A DNA stretch of 64,000 nucleotides from Polaromonas eurypsychrophila (lineage in GTDB: Bacteria > Pseudomonadota > Gammaproteobacteria > Burkholderiales > Burkholderiaceae_C), in assembly GCF_014641715.1 (NCBI RefSeq), contig NZ_BMIG01000018.1, forward strand, positions 18,573 through 82,572, in the 5' to 3' direction. The stretch's first letter is position 1. Each line of letters opens with the position of its first letter. The notes beneath the pieces were generated by a model. It was not told the origin of the DNA, searched no databases, and worked only from the letters and a program-made list of their open reading frames with translations. The position numbers and the translations under genes are program-made. Positions 1 to 8,075 of this stretch are shown one piece after another.

Positions 1-116
1 GCAAGGCTGCGCCGATAATCTCTGTCACCGACGCCCTGCAAAGCCTGCTGACCGTTGAAGCCGTGCGCCGCTCCATCGCCACCGGCCAGACTGTTGCCCT
101 GCATGATTTGATCTGA
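1..116 (+). CDS. 3' end of a probable Gfo/Idh/MocA-type oxidoreductase (partial)
   Basis: The window opens inside a reading frame (first full codon at base 3) that stops with TGA at 114-116. The 37 visible residues include DALQSLLTVEAVRRSI and ATGQTV. That resembles the last helix and tail of Gfo/Idh/MocA dehydrogenases, where a helix ending in R-S-x-x-T-G-x-x-V is common. The catalytic and NAD-binding parts lie outside the window, so the family call is tentative. It lies 39 bp upstream of aroQ on the same strand and could be co-transcribed with it. Confidence 0.45.
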   Translation, partial: KAAPIISVTDALQSLLTVEAVRRSIATGQTVALHDLI

Positions 117-155
117 AATCCCGGACAATCCGCGAAATAACCGAAAGCCTTTCGA

Positions 156-602
156 ATGAAAACAGTTCTCGTCCTCAACGGTCCCAACCTCAATCTGCTC
201 GGCACGCGCGAGCCTGCCGTTTATGGCGCGCAGACGCTGGCCGATGTGGAGGCCCTGTGTACCAAGGCCTGCGCGGCGCATGGCTTCAAGCTCGACTTCC
301 GCCAGAGTAACCAGGAGGGTGTGCTGGTCGATGCGATCCAGGAGGCCGGTCGTGAGCAGACGGCCGGCACGCTGGCCGGCGTGGTGTTCAACGCCGGCGC
401 CTACACCCACACCAGCGTGGCGCTGCACGACGCGATCAAGGGATCGGGCGTGACAGCGATTGAACTGCACATCAGCAATGTGCATGCGCGTGAATCCTTT
501 CGCCACCACTCGTTTCTGTCGCCGGTCGTCAAAGGCGTGATAGCCGGTTTCGGCGTGCCCGGTTATGCGCTGGCGATTGCCGCGCTGGCCGGCATGGCCT
601 GA
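156..602 (+). CDS. aroQ: 3-dehydroquinate dehydratase, type II
   Basis: The 148-residue protein catalyses dehydration of 3-dehydroquinate to 3-dehydroshikimate in the shikimate pathway, in the cytoplasm. The length is normal for the small dodecameric type II enzyme. Visible signatures are the N-terminal GPNLNLLGTREPAVYG with catalytic Tyr23, the FRQSNQEG loop near 48-55, NAGAYTHTS near 79-87, and ELHISN with catalytic His105, followed by the conserved R-E-S-F-R-H-H-S block. The start is the first ATG after the upstream stop. The next gene, arfB, starts 17 bp downstream, so the two are probably co-transcribed. Confidence 0.97.
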   Translation: MKTVLVLNGPNLNLLGTREPAVYGAQTLADVEALCTKACAAHGFKLDFRQSNQEGVLVDAIQEAGREQTAGTLAGVVFNAGAYTHTSVALHDAIKGSGVTAIELHISNVHARESFRHHSFLSPVVKGVIAGFGVPGYALAIAALAGMA

Positions 603-619
603 TCGGTCCCGGCCCCGCC

Positions 620-1030
620 ATGTCCACCGTGCCGAAATTCCCGGTGGACGAGCGCGAAGTCGAGTTCAGTGCCATCCGCGCCCAGGGTGCAGGCGGGCAG
701 AACGTCAACAAGGTCTCCAGCGCCATTCACCTGCGCTTTGACATCATGGCCTCGTCGCTGCCCGAGCACATTCGGGAACAGTTGCTTTGCCTGAGCGACA
801 GCCGCATCACGCAGGAAGGTGTGTTTGTGCTCAAGGCGCAGCAGCACCGCACGCAGGAGATGAACCGTGCAGACGCGCTGGCGCGGCTGCAGGAAGTGGT
901 CGATGCTGTGTCGGTGCCGCAGAAGGCGCGGCGTGCGACCAAGCCGACGTACGGATCGAAGCAACGGCGCCTGGCCGGCAAGAGCCAGCGGTCGGAGATC
1001 AAGAGTTCACGCGGCAAGGTCAATGAATGA
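620..1030 (+). CDS. arfB: Alternative ribosome-rescue factor ArfB (YaeJ), peptidyl-tRNA hydrolase
   Basis: This 136-residue protein is a stand-alone RF1-like domain. It carries the GGQ motif (residues 25-27, in AQGAGGQNVNKVSS), the signature of peptidyl-tRNA hydrolysing release factors. The C-terminal tail is strongly basic (K-A-R-R-A-T-K-P, then K-Q-R-R-L-A-G-K and K-S-R-G-K). This is the ArfB feature that enters the empty mRNA channel and separates it from RF1/RF2. Its expected role is rescue of ribosomes stalled on non-stop mRNA. The ORF is complete and starts 17 bp after aroQ. Confidence 0.93.
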   Translation: MSTVPKFPVDEREVEFSAIRAQGAGGQNVNKVSSAIHLRFDIMASSLPEHIREQLLCLSDSRITQEGVFVLKAQQHRTQEMNRADALARLQEVVDAVSVPQKARRATKPTYGSKQRRLAGKSQRSEIKSSRGKVNE

Positions 1031-1062
1031 GGGCGTTTCACCAAAAATTATGATTATTTCAG

Positions 1063-1109
1063 CCTCCAGCCCATACCGGATGGGCGTGAGCAGCTATTAA
1101 AATAATAGC
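1063..1109 (+). repeat. Dispersed ~46-bp repeat, copy 1 (intergenic)
   Basis: The copy has the layout seen throughout the window: a CCTCCAGCCCAT head, a GGGCG-type centre and an AGCTATTAAAATAATAGC tail that is itself an imperfect hairpin (GCTATT / AATAGC). It ends 6 bp before the start codon of the following esterase gene. It is one of ten recognisable copies in this window. Confidence 0.8.
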
Positions 1110-1115
1110 AAATTT

Positions 1116-1787
1116 ATGAGCCGGAGCTTTGCAATGCTTGACCTTCCCCTGTCTTTTCTTCACCGGCCCGCTGCTCCCTCCGCCCAACCGTGGCTGCTGG
1201 TGTTGATGCACGGTGTCGGCAGCAACGAGCAGGACCTGTTCGGTCTGGCGCCTTATGTGCCCAAAAACTTTCACGTGATCAGCCTGCGCGCACCGTATGC
1301 CATGGGGCCATCGGCCTGGGGCTGGTTCGCCTTTACCGTTGATGCGCAGGGCGAACGCACGATCAACGAAGCGCAGGAAGCCGCCAGCCGGCAGCTTGTT
1401 GCGCAAACCCTGGCCGCGGCGGCGCAGCAACTCGGTATTCCACCGGCGCGTGTGGTGGTCGGCGGCTTCAGCCAGGGCGGCATCATGGCTCTCTCGCTGC
1501 TGCTGTCGCAACCCGCGTTGCTGCAAGCGGCGATGGTGCTGCACAGCCGCCTGCTGACCCAGGTGGTGCCACTGGTTGCAGCGCACGAAGCGCTGAAAGG
1601 AAAACAACTCTGGCTAAGCCACGGCACGCACGACGAGGTGATTCCGCTGGCCAGCGCGCATGCGATTCGGGAGTTGGTGGAGACGCTGCCGATTGAGTTG
1701 AGTTACTCGGAGTACCCGAGTGCGCATGAGTTGATTCAGCAGGAGTTGGTTGATGCGATGGGGTGGCTACAAGAGTTGACTGAATAG
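1116..1787 (+). CDS. Alpha/beta-hydrolase, phospholipase/carboxylesterase family (YpfH-like serine esterase)
   Basis: The 223-residue protein has the compact alpha/beta-hydrolase architecture of the Abhydrolase_2 (LYPLA/YpfH) family. The oxyanion segment is LMHGVGSNEQDL, the nucleophile elbow is GGFSQGGIMALSLLL, the acid loop is HGTHDEVIP and the histidine lies in YPSAHEL near the C-terminus. No signal peptide is seen, so it should be cytoplasmic and act on small carboxyl esters; the natural substrate is unknown. ATG 1116 follows a dispersed repeat very closely. An internal ATG at 1134 (MLDLPLSF) fits the homology pattern equally well and could be the real start. Confidence 0.9.
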   Translation: MSRSFAMLDLPLSFLHRPAAPSAQPWLLVLMHGVGSNEQDLFGLAPYVPKNFHVISLRAPYAMGPSAWGWFAFTVDAQGERTINEAQEAASRQLVAQTLAAAAQQLGIPPARVVVGGFSQGGIMALSLLLSQPALLQAAMVLHSRLLTQVVPLVAAHEALKGKQLWLSHGTHDEVIPLASAHAIRELVETLPIELSYSEYPSAHELIQQELVDAMGWLQELTE

Positions 1788-1790
1788 GCT

Positions 1791-1875
1791 GTCATCCCGG
1801 ACTTGATCCGGATCTATGTCGAGGGAACCCCTATTGGTCCGCGTGGCATGGATTGCGGGTCAAGCCCGCAATGAC
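1791..1875. repeat. REP-like palindromic repeat, long form
   Basis: The element begins GTCATCCCGGACTTGATCC and ends ATTGCGGGTCAAGCCCGCAATGAC, and the right half folds into an ATTGCGGG/CCCGCAAT hairpin. A second copy with the same two ends lies at 20099-20155. This copy is 28 bp longer because of extra sequence in the middle. It follows the stop codon of the esterase and may act as a transcription-end hairpin. Confidence 0.75.
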
Positions 1876-1884
1876 AAGGAAAGC

Positions 1885-2168
1885 TGATCTTGCCCCCGAA
1901 AAACGTACTCCATAGCTGATGGTCCAATTCAGCAATTGGAGAATGAGAAATGAGCAAGAGAAAAGACGGACAGGCCCGGGGCAAGTGCACCCTGGAATTC
2001 AAGCTGGAGGCGATGCGCCTGGTCGAGGGTGTGCAAGCCGTGCCTGTGACGGCCAGGATCCTGGGTGTGCCGGTGCAGACGCTGGGCAACTGGGTGAGGC
2101 TCAGCGACTCCTTGAGTGCTGCATTTGGCCTGACCCGTGCTGGGGCTGGCGTCATGCCTTTGCGTTGA
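1885..2168 (+). pseudogene. Remnant of an IS3-type element: truncated orfA transposase
   Basis: An open frame from ATG 1950 encodes about 49 residues typical of IS3-family OrfA proteins: a basic start, then FKLEAMRLVEG, VTARILGVPVQTLGNWV. These form a helix-turn-helix of the HTH_8/Tnp_1 type. After about base 2096 the similarity ends and the frame runs into unrelated sequence up to TGA 2166-2168, so the element is cut off. The 65 bp upstream, from TGATCTTGCCCCCG at 1885, look like a left terminal region. No orfB or right end is visible. The remaining bases to 2237 hold nothing I recognise. Confidence 0.6.
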
Positions 2169-2237
2169 ACTGTCGATCGTGATTCCAGCCTTGAATGTAA
2201 CAAACCACTTCCGGCGCCAAGGAAAAATGACTGTCGT

Positions 2238-3299
2238 TCAGACCGCCATCAAGCGGGCCACAAAAGCTGCACCGGTTTCACGCGTGCCCAGTTGACCGCC
2301 GACATCACGGGTGGCTTCATGAGCGGCAATCGCTTCAGCTGTGGCCGCTTCAATGGCCGCACTGGCTTCAATGAAAGCTGGCTTACCGGCACGCAGACCG
2401 TGCCAGCGCAGCAACTGTCCGGCCGACAAGATCAGCGAGAACGGATTGGCAATATTTTGACCCGCGATATCAGGAGCAGAACCGTGCGCGGCCTGTCCCA
2501 TGGCGTGATTGACACCGGCATTGAGCGAGGCGCCCAAGCCGAGGCTGCCGGAGAGTTCTGCAGTCAAGTCGGACAAGATGTCGCCAAACATATTGGTCGT
2601 GACGATGACGTCAAAACGCTGCGGCGCACGCACCACGTGGGCCATCATGGCGTCGACGATGAAGTCATCCACAGCCACTTCCGGAAACTCCTTGCCGACG
2701 CGCAAGCACTCTTCGATGAACATGCCGTCACCAATCTTCAGCACATTGGCCTTGTGCACGATGGTGAGCTTTTTACGCCGGGTCATGGCTAGCTCGAATG
2801 CTGTGCGGGCGATGCGCTCACAGCAAACGCGGGTGATTCGTCGCAGCGACACCACCACGTCTGGCGTGATCAGCATCTCGCTACCGCCGGACTCGATGTT
2901 GCGGTCGGCGTAAAAACCTTCTGTGTTTTCACGCACAACGACAAGGTCAAACTCGCCCAGCCGCGCAGGCATGCCTTTGAAGGTCCGTGCCGGCCGGATG
3001 TTGGCATACAGATCCAGCGTCTTGCGGAAAAATTTCGACGGATTGATCTCACCCTTGGCTTCGTCCTTGAAGTCGTAGGTGGCCATGGGGCCGAGCATCA
3101 GGCCATCAGCTGCGCGCACCTTCTCCAGCAGGGCCGGGGTGACGGTAGCGCCATGAAGCTTCAAACTGTCGTGGCCTGCAATGTCGTGTTTCAACTCAAG
3201 CTGGAGATGATACTTTTGGGATACGGCTTCAAGAACATTAACCGTGACGGCCATGGTTTCAGGGCCAATACCGTCGCCGGGCAGAACAACAATCTTCAT
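2238..3299 (-). CDS. Isocitrate/isopropylmalate-type dehydrogenase (beta-decarboxylating hydroxyacid dehydrogenase)
   Basis: The 353-residue protein belongs to the family that oxidises and decarboxylates malate-like 2-hydroxyacids (isopropylmalate, isocitrate, tartrate). Visible features are the N-terminal PGDGIGPE, the arginine cluster around R92/R102/R123, the Tyr130 motif (ENTEGFY), catalytic Lys183 in VHKANVLKIGDG, metal-binding aspartates at 240 and 244 (FGDILSD) and the nucleotide loop HGSAPDIAG at 272-280. Its place at the end of a catabolic operon with Bug receptors argues against leucine biosynthesis. A tartrate/malate-like or other substituted malate substrate is more likely. The exact substrate cannot be read from the sequence. 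Confidence 0.85.
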   Translation of the reverse strand: MKIVVLPGDGIGPETMAVTVNVLEAVSQKYHLQLELKHDIAGHDSLKLHGATVTPALLEKVRAADGLMLGPMATYDFKDEAKGEINPSKFFRKTLDLYANIRPARTFKGMPARLGEFDLVVVRENTEGFYADRNIESGGSEMLITPDVVVSLRRITRVCCERIARTAFELAMTRRKKLTIVHKANVLKIGDGMFIEECLRVGKEFPEVAVDDFIVDAMMAHVVRAPQRFDVIVTTNMFGDILSDLTAELSGSLGLGASLNAGVNHAMGQAAHGSAPDIAGQNIANPFSLILSAGQLLRWHGLRAGKPAFIEASAAIEAATAEAIAAHEATRDVGGQLGTRETGAAFVARLMAV

Positions 3300-3360
3300 G
3301 GGGGCAATTCAAAAATGGATGTCATAGGAATATGAGATGACTAGCATATTTAGCCAATCT

Positions 3361-4347
3361 TCAATTGGGTTTGAGGCCGGCAGTCTTCGCAACCTCACGC
3401 CAAAGCACGGTCTCAGCAACCAGGGCTTTACGGAAATCGGCGGGTGAGCCGCTGACGGCATCTGCCCCTTCGTGGCTGAGACGGCTGCGCATCGGATCGC
3501 GTGCTGCCGCTTCGTTGATTGCAACGTTGAGTTTGTCGATGATGGACTGCGGCGTTTTGGCTGGTGCGAGCACACCCCACCAAGTTGAAATTTCAAAACC
3601 CTTGATGCCGGCTTCGGCCATGGTCGGCGCGCTCGGAAAGAGCGGTGAACGCTTGGCGCCCGTCACGGCCAACAACTCGACGCGGTTGTCGAGCACGTAA
3701 GGCAGGATGGTTGGCACTGTGGCAAAAAACAACTGGATGCGGCCCGCTAGCAAGTCAACGGTAGCCGGGCCACTGCCTTTGTAGGGCACGTGCGTCATAG
3801 CCAGTTGCGTTTTTTGCCGAAACAACTCCCCCGACAGATGGTTGATGCTGCCGTTACCGGACGAGCAATAGTTGGTGCCGTCTGGCCGGGCTGCCATGGC
3901 TGTTCGCAGCTGCGCGATGGTTTTGACGCCCATCTCTTTGCTGGCAACCACCAGCAGCGGGCCGCGACCAATCATGGCAATGGGCGAAAAATCTTTCTCG
4001 ATGTTGTAACTCGGTGTGGCTTCGGCCGCAGCATTGGTGACGAAGGTCGAGGTCGCAAACAGCAAGGTGTAGCCGTCGGCTGGCGCCTTGGCCACGGCGT
4101 TTGCGCCAATGCTGCCGCCGGCACCGCCTTTGTTTTCGATGATCACCACTTGGCCGAGCTTTTCCCCGAGCGCCTTGCCCACATCTCGGGCAATGCTGTC
4201 GGTGCCGCCACCGGGGGCGAACGGCACGATCAAGGTAATCGGTTTGAGCGGGTAATTTTGAGACGGTGTTTGAGCCTGCACGGGCAAAGCTGACAAGGCC
4301 GTTAGCGCCGTGAAGGTTGTTGCCGCAAAGCTGAGGTAGCGGTGCAT
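3361..4347 (-). CDS. Bug-type (TctC-like) periplasmic solute receptor 1
   Basis: The mature protein has the Bug/tripartite tricarboxylate receptor signature: YPLKPITLIVPFAPGGGTD after a signal peptide (MHRYLSFAAT onward, likely cut after VQA near 25), then GGAGGSIGANAVAKAPADGYT and THVPYKGSGPATVDLLAG. The chosen ATG at 4347 lies 1 bp after the upstream stop. A longer frame to 4422 would put 25 odd residues before the signal peptide. Bug receptors bind carboxylates or other small organics. No TctA/TctB membrane genes are in the window, so this is an orphan receptor inside a catabolic operon. Confidence 0.93.
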   Translation of the reverse strand: MHRYLSFAATTFTALTALSALPVQAQTPSQNYPLKPITLIVPFAPGGGTDSIARDVGKALGEKLGQVVIIENKGGAGGSIGANAVAKAPADGYTLLFATSTFVTNAAAEATPSYNIEKDFSPIAMIGRGPLLVVASKEMGVKTIAQLRTAMAARPDGTNYCSSGNGSINHLSGELFRQKTQLAMTHVPYKGSGPATVDLLAGRIQLFFATVPTILPYVLDNRVELLAVTGAKRSPLFPSAPTMAEAGIKGFEISTWWGVLAPAKTPQSIIDKLNVAINEAAARDPMRSRLSHEGADAVSGSPADFRKALVAETVLWREVAKTAGLKPN

Positions 4348-4348
4348 C

Positions 4349-5086
4349 TCAATGACCCGTAGCGGGTGACACGGCAGCACCCTCGATACGGTGGCGAGCC
4401 AGAGACTCGGCCACAAAGCCACTGGCTTTCATCTCTTCAACGAAGGCTGCGACGTACGCTTGAGCGGCTACGCCGCGCGCCTTGGGCACGCCCATCGCTT
4501 GCTCGATGACCATGAAGCGCCCCGGCAACAAGCGCAAGCCCGGCAGGCGTTTGATGTCCGACTCCAGCTGCTGCTTGACGCCTGCGGCAACGTCATCGCC
4601 ATTCGCCAAAAAGGTGTCCACAACGGACGGCGATGTCATGGCACGGACGATCTGCGCAGCTTTCAAGGCTAGCGTCAGGTACAGGTCATAGGCACTGCCT
4701 TTGCCGACGGTGACGCGGTGCGCGGCAGTGTCGACTTCTTCGTTGCGCTGCAAGGGCGAGGCCTCGCGCACCAGGTAACTGCCTTCTATCAAGACATACG
4801 CGGCGGTGAACAAAATGCCCTGCCCGCGCACGGGGTCGATGGCGAAAAACCCGATATCGGCCTGATCGGCGGTGACGATCTCGACTGACTTCCCGGCTGA
4901 ATCGGAAACCACCAATTCAGACTCGACACCGAGCCGGCGCGCCAACTCCCGCGCCAAGTCAATGGACACGCCCACAGGCAAGCCGGCAGCGTCACGATTG
5001 GCGAGAATGGGGTTGCCCAAATTGATGGACGCACGCAAGCGTCCGGTGGGTGTCAAAGCGCTCTTCACGGCTGCACTGAATGTCAT
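4349..5086 (-). CDS. Solute-binding-protein family 3 domain protein lacking a signal peptide
   Basis: The 245 residues match the amino-acid-type periplasmic binding fold (SBP_bac_3): GRLRASINLGNPIL, then GVSIDLARELARRLG, ADQADIGFFAIDP and a late FVEEMKASGFVAESL. The unusual feature is the N-terminus, MTFSAAVKSALTPTGRL, which leads straight into the domain with no hydrophobic signal segment. It may be a cytoplasmic ligand-binding protein or use an unrecognised export route. It overlaps the MBL gene upstream by 4 bp (ATGA) and is followed at 1 bp by a Bug receptor gene, so it is translationally coupled in the operon. No ABC permease or ATPase is nearby. Confidence 0.75.
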   Translation of the reverse strand: MTFSAAVKSALTPTGRLRASINLGNPILANRDAAGLPVGVSIDLARELARRLGVESELVVSDSAGKSVEIVTADQADIGFFAIDPVRGQGILFTAAYVLIEGSYLVREASPLQRNEEVDTAAHRVTVGKGSAYDLYLTLALKAAQIVRAMTSPSVVDTFLANGDDVAAGVKQQLESDIKRLPGLRLLPGRFMVIEQAMGVPKARGVAAQAYVAAFVEEMKASGFVAESLARHRIEGAAVSPATGH

Positions 5087-5868
5087 AAGTCGTCGTTTCT
5101 GTAGTTGGCGCCAAAACCTGCGTCACAGCACAGGTTTATTGTCGTCATAGTATGGATGGATTCGGAAAACCAAGCAGCGATAGCCGCCTTGCGCTCACCA
5201 ATGTAATCGGGTTGTCCGTCGGCACTTAGCCGCATGCTCAGGTCATGGCCGGGTATAAGCACAGTGCCGGGCACGGCGCGCCAGTGCGCCCAGATCATCG
5301 CCAGGGTGTCGCGACTTTGCTGAGCGTCTGAGGTGGCGTCAACTTCGCCGGACAACAACTCAGCCCGGTTCTTCGCCGAGTCGCCTGTGAAGATAACTGG
5401 AGGGGTATTGGCGGTCAGCACAAAAATCAGATGTCCCGGTGTGTGGCCCGGCGCCGCCACGGCTTTGAGACCTGGCAACGGTTCATCGTCCGGCAACATG
5501 CGACGCACGCGCTCACGCGTCAGCAGTTCACGCACATACAACTCAGGCAAGGGGTTGAAACCCGGAGGCTGACTCGCGGCCCAGGTGAGTTCCTCGTCAC
5601 CAATCCAGACGGTGGCGTTCGGGAACAAAGTGAAGTTGACGGCGTGGTCGTAATGCGCGTGGGTGAGGATCACGTCGGTCACGTCTTCAGGCTTGACGCC
5701 TTGGGCTTGCAGTTGCTGCGACAGCTCGCGGCGAACGCCAAAAGCGCCGACATCCAGCAGCGCCACACGCCCTTGCCCACGGAGAAGCGACACGGTGCTC
5801 CAACCGAGACCACCATGACAGACGGCACGCCCCGGAAAACCTTGAATCAGCAAATCGAGTTGGTACAT
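5083..5868 (-). CDS. Metallo-beta-lactamase-fold hydrolase
   Basis: The 261-residue protein shows the MBL metal site HAHYDH (His70, His72, Asp74, His75), a downstream AAPGHTPGHL histidine, a TGDSAKN aspartate and a GTVLIPGHDLSM histidine. All zinc ligands are therefore present. The spacing resembles N-acyl-homoserine-lactonase and glyoxalase-II-like members that open lactones or hydrolyse thioesters. There is no signal peptide. It sits in the leftward catabolic operon between two receptor-type genes and overlaps the next ORF by 4 bp. A lactone or ester hydrolysis step in the same pathway is a reasonable inference. Confidence 0.85.
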   Translation of the reverse strand: MYQLDLLIQGFPGRAVCHGGLGWSTVSLLRGQGRVALLDVGAFGVRRELSQQLQAQGVKPEDVTDVILTHAHYDHAVNFTLFPNATVWIGDEELTWAASQPPGFNPLPELYVRELLTRERVRRMLPDDEPLPGLKAVAAPGHTPGHLIFVLTANTPPVIFTGDSAKNRAELLSGEVDATSDAQQSRDTLAMIWAHWRAVPGTVLIPGHDLSMRLSADGQPDYIGERKAAIAAWFSESIHTMTTINLCCDAGFGANYRNDDL

Positions 5869-5898
5869 GAACAGATGTGCATGGGTTGGCAGCAGAAC

Positions 5899-6879
5899 TT
5901 ACTGCGGCTTGATGTTGGCATCTTTGATCAGCTTGCCGTAGAGCGCTAGGTCGCGTTGAATGTGCCCGGCGAATTCTGCCGGGCTGTTGCCCACCAGATG
6001 GTTGCCTCCTTCGACTTCAAGGCGTTGTATCACTTCGGGTGACTTGATGGCCTTGACCGCTTCTTGGTGCAGCCGGGCGATGATGGCCGGGTCTGTCTTG
6101 GCTGGGGCGAGCAGACCGACAAACTGGGTGATGTCAAAGCCCTTGTAACCCAGCTCCTGCATGGTCGGCACTTGTGGCAATGATTTGGCGCGTGTCGGAC
6201 CTGAGACGGCGAACGGCCGCAGTTGCTTGCCCTCTATTTGTGGCGTCGACGTGATGATCGTGTCATAAGTGAACGCGAGGTGACCGCCGAGCAGGTCTGC
6301 CAATGCAGGTGCGCTGCCCTTGTAGGGAACGTGGATCAGCTGGGTGCCGCTCATCAGCGACAGCAACTCGCCCGCCAGATGGCCACCACCACCTATGCCG
6401 GTAGAGCCGTAACTGAGCTTACCGGGTTGGGCCTTGGCCTGAGCGACCAGCGCGGAGATGCTGGCGATGGGGGAGTTGACTGGAACCACCAACACGTACT
6501 GAAAAGTCAAGATCTGACTGATGGGCAGCAGGTCCTTGATCGGGTCGTAAGGAATTTTGGTGTAGAGCACAGGGTTGATCACCAGCGGGCCGCTGGCCAC
6601 GGCCAGCAGGGTGTATCCATCGGCAGGTGCCTTGGCAACGATGTCGGTGCCAATGCCGCCGTTGGCACCGCCTTTGTTGTCCACAAGGATAGGCACACCC
6701 ATGTTTTCCGACATCTTCTTGGCGACCACCCGGGCCGTAATGTCCGCATTGCCGCCGGCTGGGTAGGGAACCACCAAGCGGATCGGCTTGTTCGGATAAC
6801 CTTGGGCCTGGGCCAGCGTGGCGAGTGCCATGGCGGCAACCAGCATGAGCGCACGCTGTTTAAGTTGGGATGAAATCAT
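5899..6879 (-). CDS. Bug-type periplasmic solute receptor 2
   Basis: The 326-residue product has a classical signal peptide (ALMLVAAMALATLAQA, cut near residue 25) followed by YPNKPIRLVVPYPAGGNAD, GGANGGIGTDIVAKAPADG and LIHVPYKGSAPALADLLGG, all Bug hallmarks. The start at 6879 is supported by a GGAG Shine-Dalgarno 7 nt upstream (GGAGATCCTC before ATG). The longer frame to 6903 has no such signal. The gene lies 56 bp after the Ldh2-type dehydrogenase and 30 bp before the MBL gene. The ligand is unknown, probably an organic acid handled by the adjacent enzymes. Confidence 0.93.
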   Translation of the reverse strand: MISSQLKQRALMLVAAMALATLAQAQGYPNKPIRLVVPYPAGGNADITARVVAKKMSENMGVPILVDNKGGANGGIGTDIVAKAPADGYTLLAVASGPLVINPVLYTKIPYDPIKDLLPISQILTFQYVLVVPVNSPIASISALVAQAKAQPGKLSYGSTGIGGGGHLAGELLSLMSGTQLIHVPYKGSAPALADLLGGHLAFTYDTIITSTPQIEGKQLRPFAVSGPTRAKSLPQVPTMQELGYKGFDITQFVGLLAPAKTDPAIIARLHQEAVKAIKSPEVIQRLEVEGGNHLVGNSPAEFAGHIQRDLALYGKLIKDANIKPQ

Positions 6880-6935
6880 GAGGATCTCCATTTTTATAGT
6901 CAACTATCAGAAAGGGGGATTGACGCAGAGCGCCG

Positions 6936-7988
6936 TCACACAGGCGCGTTGGCTGCATGTTTGTGCAGCAAAGCCATCACGTCAGCAAGCATGTGAATGC
7001 CGTTCTCGCGTTGGTCTTTCATTTTGGCCAGCTCGATCTCGCCAGGCACCAGCACCGGCTTGCCGTCCTCGGCGGCTGGGCTGCCGTGAAGGATTGCCGC
7101 GAAGTCGTTCATGCGCTCTGTGAGCCAAGTGGTCGAGCCTAACAAGCGGGTGTTGATGAGGATGAAAAAGTGACCCAGATTCTGCGGCTCGTCAGGGGCG
7201 TCAACCCACGACTTGACGTGCGTCAGGTAGGCCGCGTTCGACAGCAAGCCGGCAAACAGATCGACCAGCAGCGCCAAGCCGTAACCCTTGTGGCCGCCAA
7301 TCGGCAACAAGAAGCCGTCGAGTGCTTGCGCCGGGTCGCTGGTCGGCAAACCTTGTTTGTCAGTCGCCCAGGTGGCTGGAATGCTCTCGCCACGCTTGAA
7401 CGCATTGCGAATTTTGGCTCGGGCCACCACGCTCATGGCCATGTCTAGCAAGAAAGGTGCACCGCCGGGGTTCGGCACGCCAAAGCCTAAGGGACTATTG
7501 CCCAGACGCGCATCGGTACCGCCCCAAGGCGCAATGGTGGTGGTCGCATTGCTGCCGATGATAGACGCAAAGCCTGCCTCGGCCGCCATCAGCGAATAGG
7601 GTGAGATTGGTCCAAAGTGATTGCTGCCGCGCGCAAAAGCAATGCCAATGCCGCATTCACCGGCGACTTGCATCGCCGCTTCCAGTGCTCGCAGTCCGAC
7701 CAAGGGGCCCACGCCGTTGTCGCCATCGACCCGCACCATGGCCGGCGCCAAGCGCTCAACCTTTACCCGGGCATCTGGGTTGATGCCTTTGATCAGCAAG
7801 CGTTCACCGTAAGACTCAACCCGGCTCAGGCCGTGGGTGGACAGGCCAAACAAGTCGGCCATGATCAAAATGCGGCAAACGTCCTGGGCGTCCGCCAGCG
7901 ACAAACCAAGCCCCTGAAAGGCTTTGACGCCAAGTTGGGTGAGTTCAGATTCAGGCACCCGAAGCGGGTCATTGACACGAGTGTTCAA
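6936..7988 (-). CDS. Malate/L-lactate dehydrogenase family oxidoreductase (Ldh2/YlbC/YiaK type)
   Basis: This 350-residue protein belongs to the Ldh2 family of NAD(P)-dependent 2-oxoacid/2-hydroxyacid oxidoreductases, which is unrelated to classical malate dehydrogenase. The signature segments are ADLFGLSTHGLSR near 45-57, ARGSNHFGPISPY near 120-132, APWGGTDARLGNSPLGFG and GGHKGYGLALLVDLFAG. The frame starts at a TTG (7988) with only a weak purine-rich site (GAAAGA), and no ATG fits the family N-terminus. It heads the leftward operon and is divergent from the LysR gene at 8076, 87 bp away, which probably regulates it. Confidence 0.88.
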   Translation of the reverse strand: MNTRVNDPLRVPESELTQLGVKAFQGLGLSLADAQDVCRILIMADLFGLSTHGLSRVESYGERLLIKGINPDARVKVERLAPAMVRVDGDNGVGPLVGLRALEAAMQVAGECGIGIAFARGSNHFGPISPYSLMAAEAGFASIIGSNATTTIAPWGGTDARLGNSPLGFGVPNPGGAPFLLDMAMSVVARAKIRNAFKRGESIPATWATDKQGLPTSDPAQALDGFLLPIGGHKGYGLALLVDLFAGLLSNAAYLTHVKSWVDAPDEPQNLGHFFILINTRLLGSTTWLTERMNDFAAILHGSPAAEDGKPVLVPGEIELAKMKDQRENGIHMLADVMALLHKHAANAPV

Positions 7989-8075
7989 AGCAGGTCTTTC
8001 ATCAAAACGCCGATTATCAAAAAGTAGGTGCAGCGTGTAAAGTGCAAATATTCCATCTATTGTTGTTAAAAACGC

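Noticed and set aside
1814..2203. 129-codon minus-strand frame over the REP element and IS remnant
   Set aside because: It spans repeat DNA and the antisense of the transposase fragment, with no protein-like features.
4655..4675. AGCTTTCAAGGCTAGC considered as another copy of the dispersed repeat
   Set aside because: It matches only part of the tail and lies within a conserved helix of the binding protein; no head region is present.
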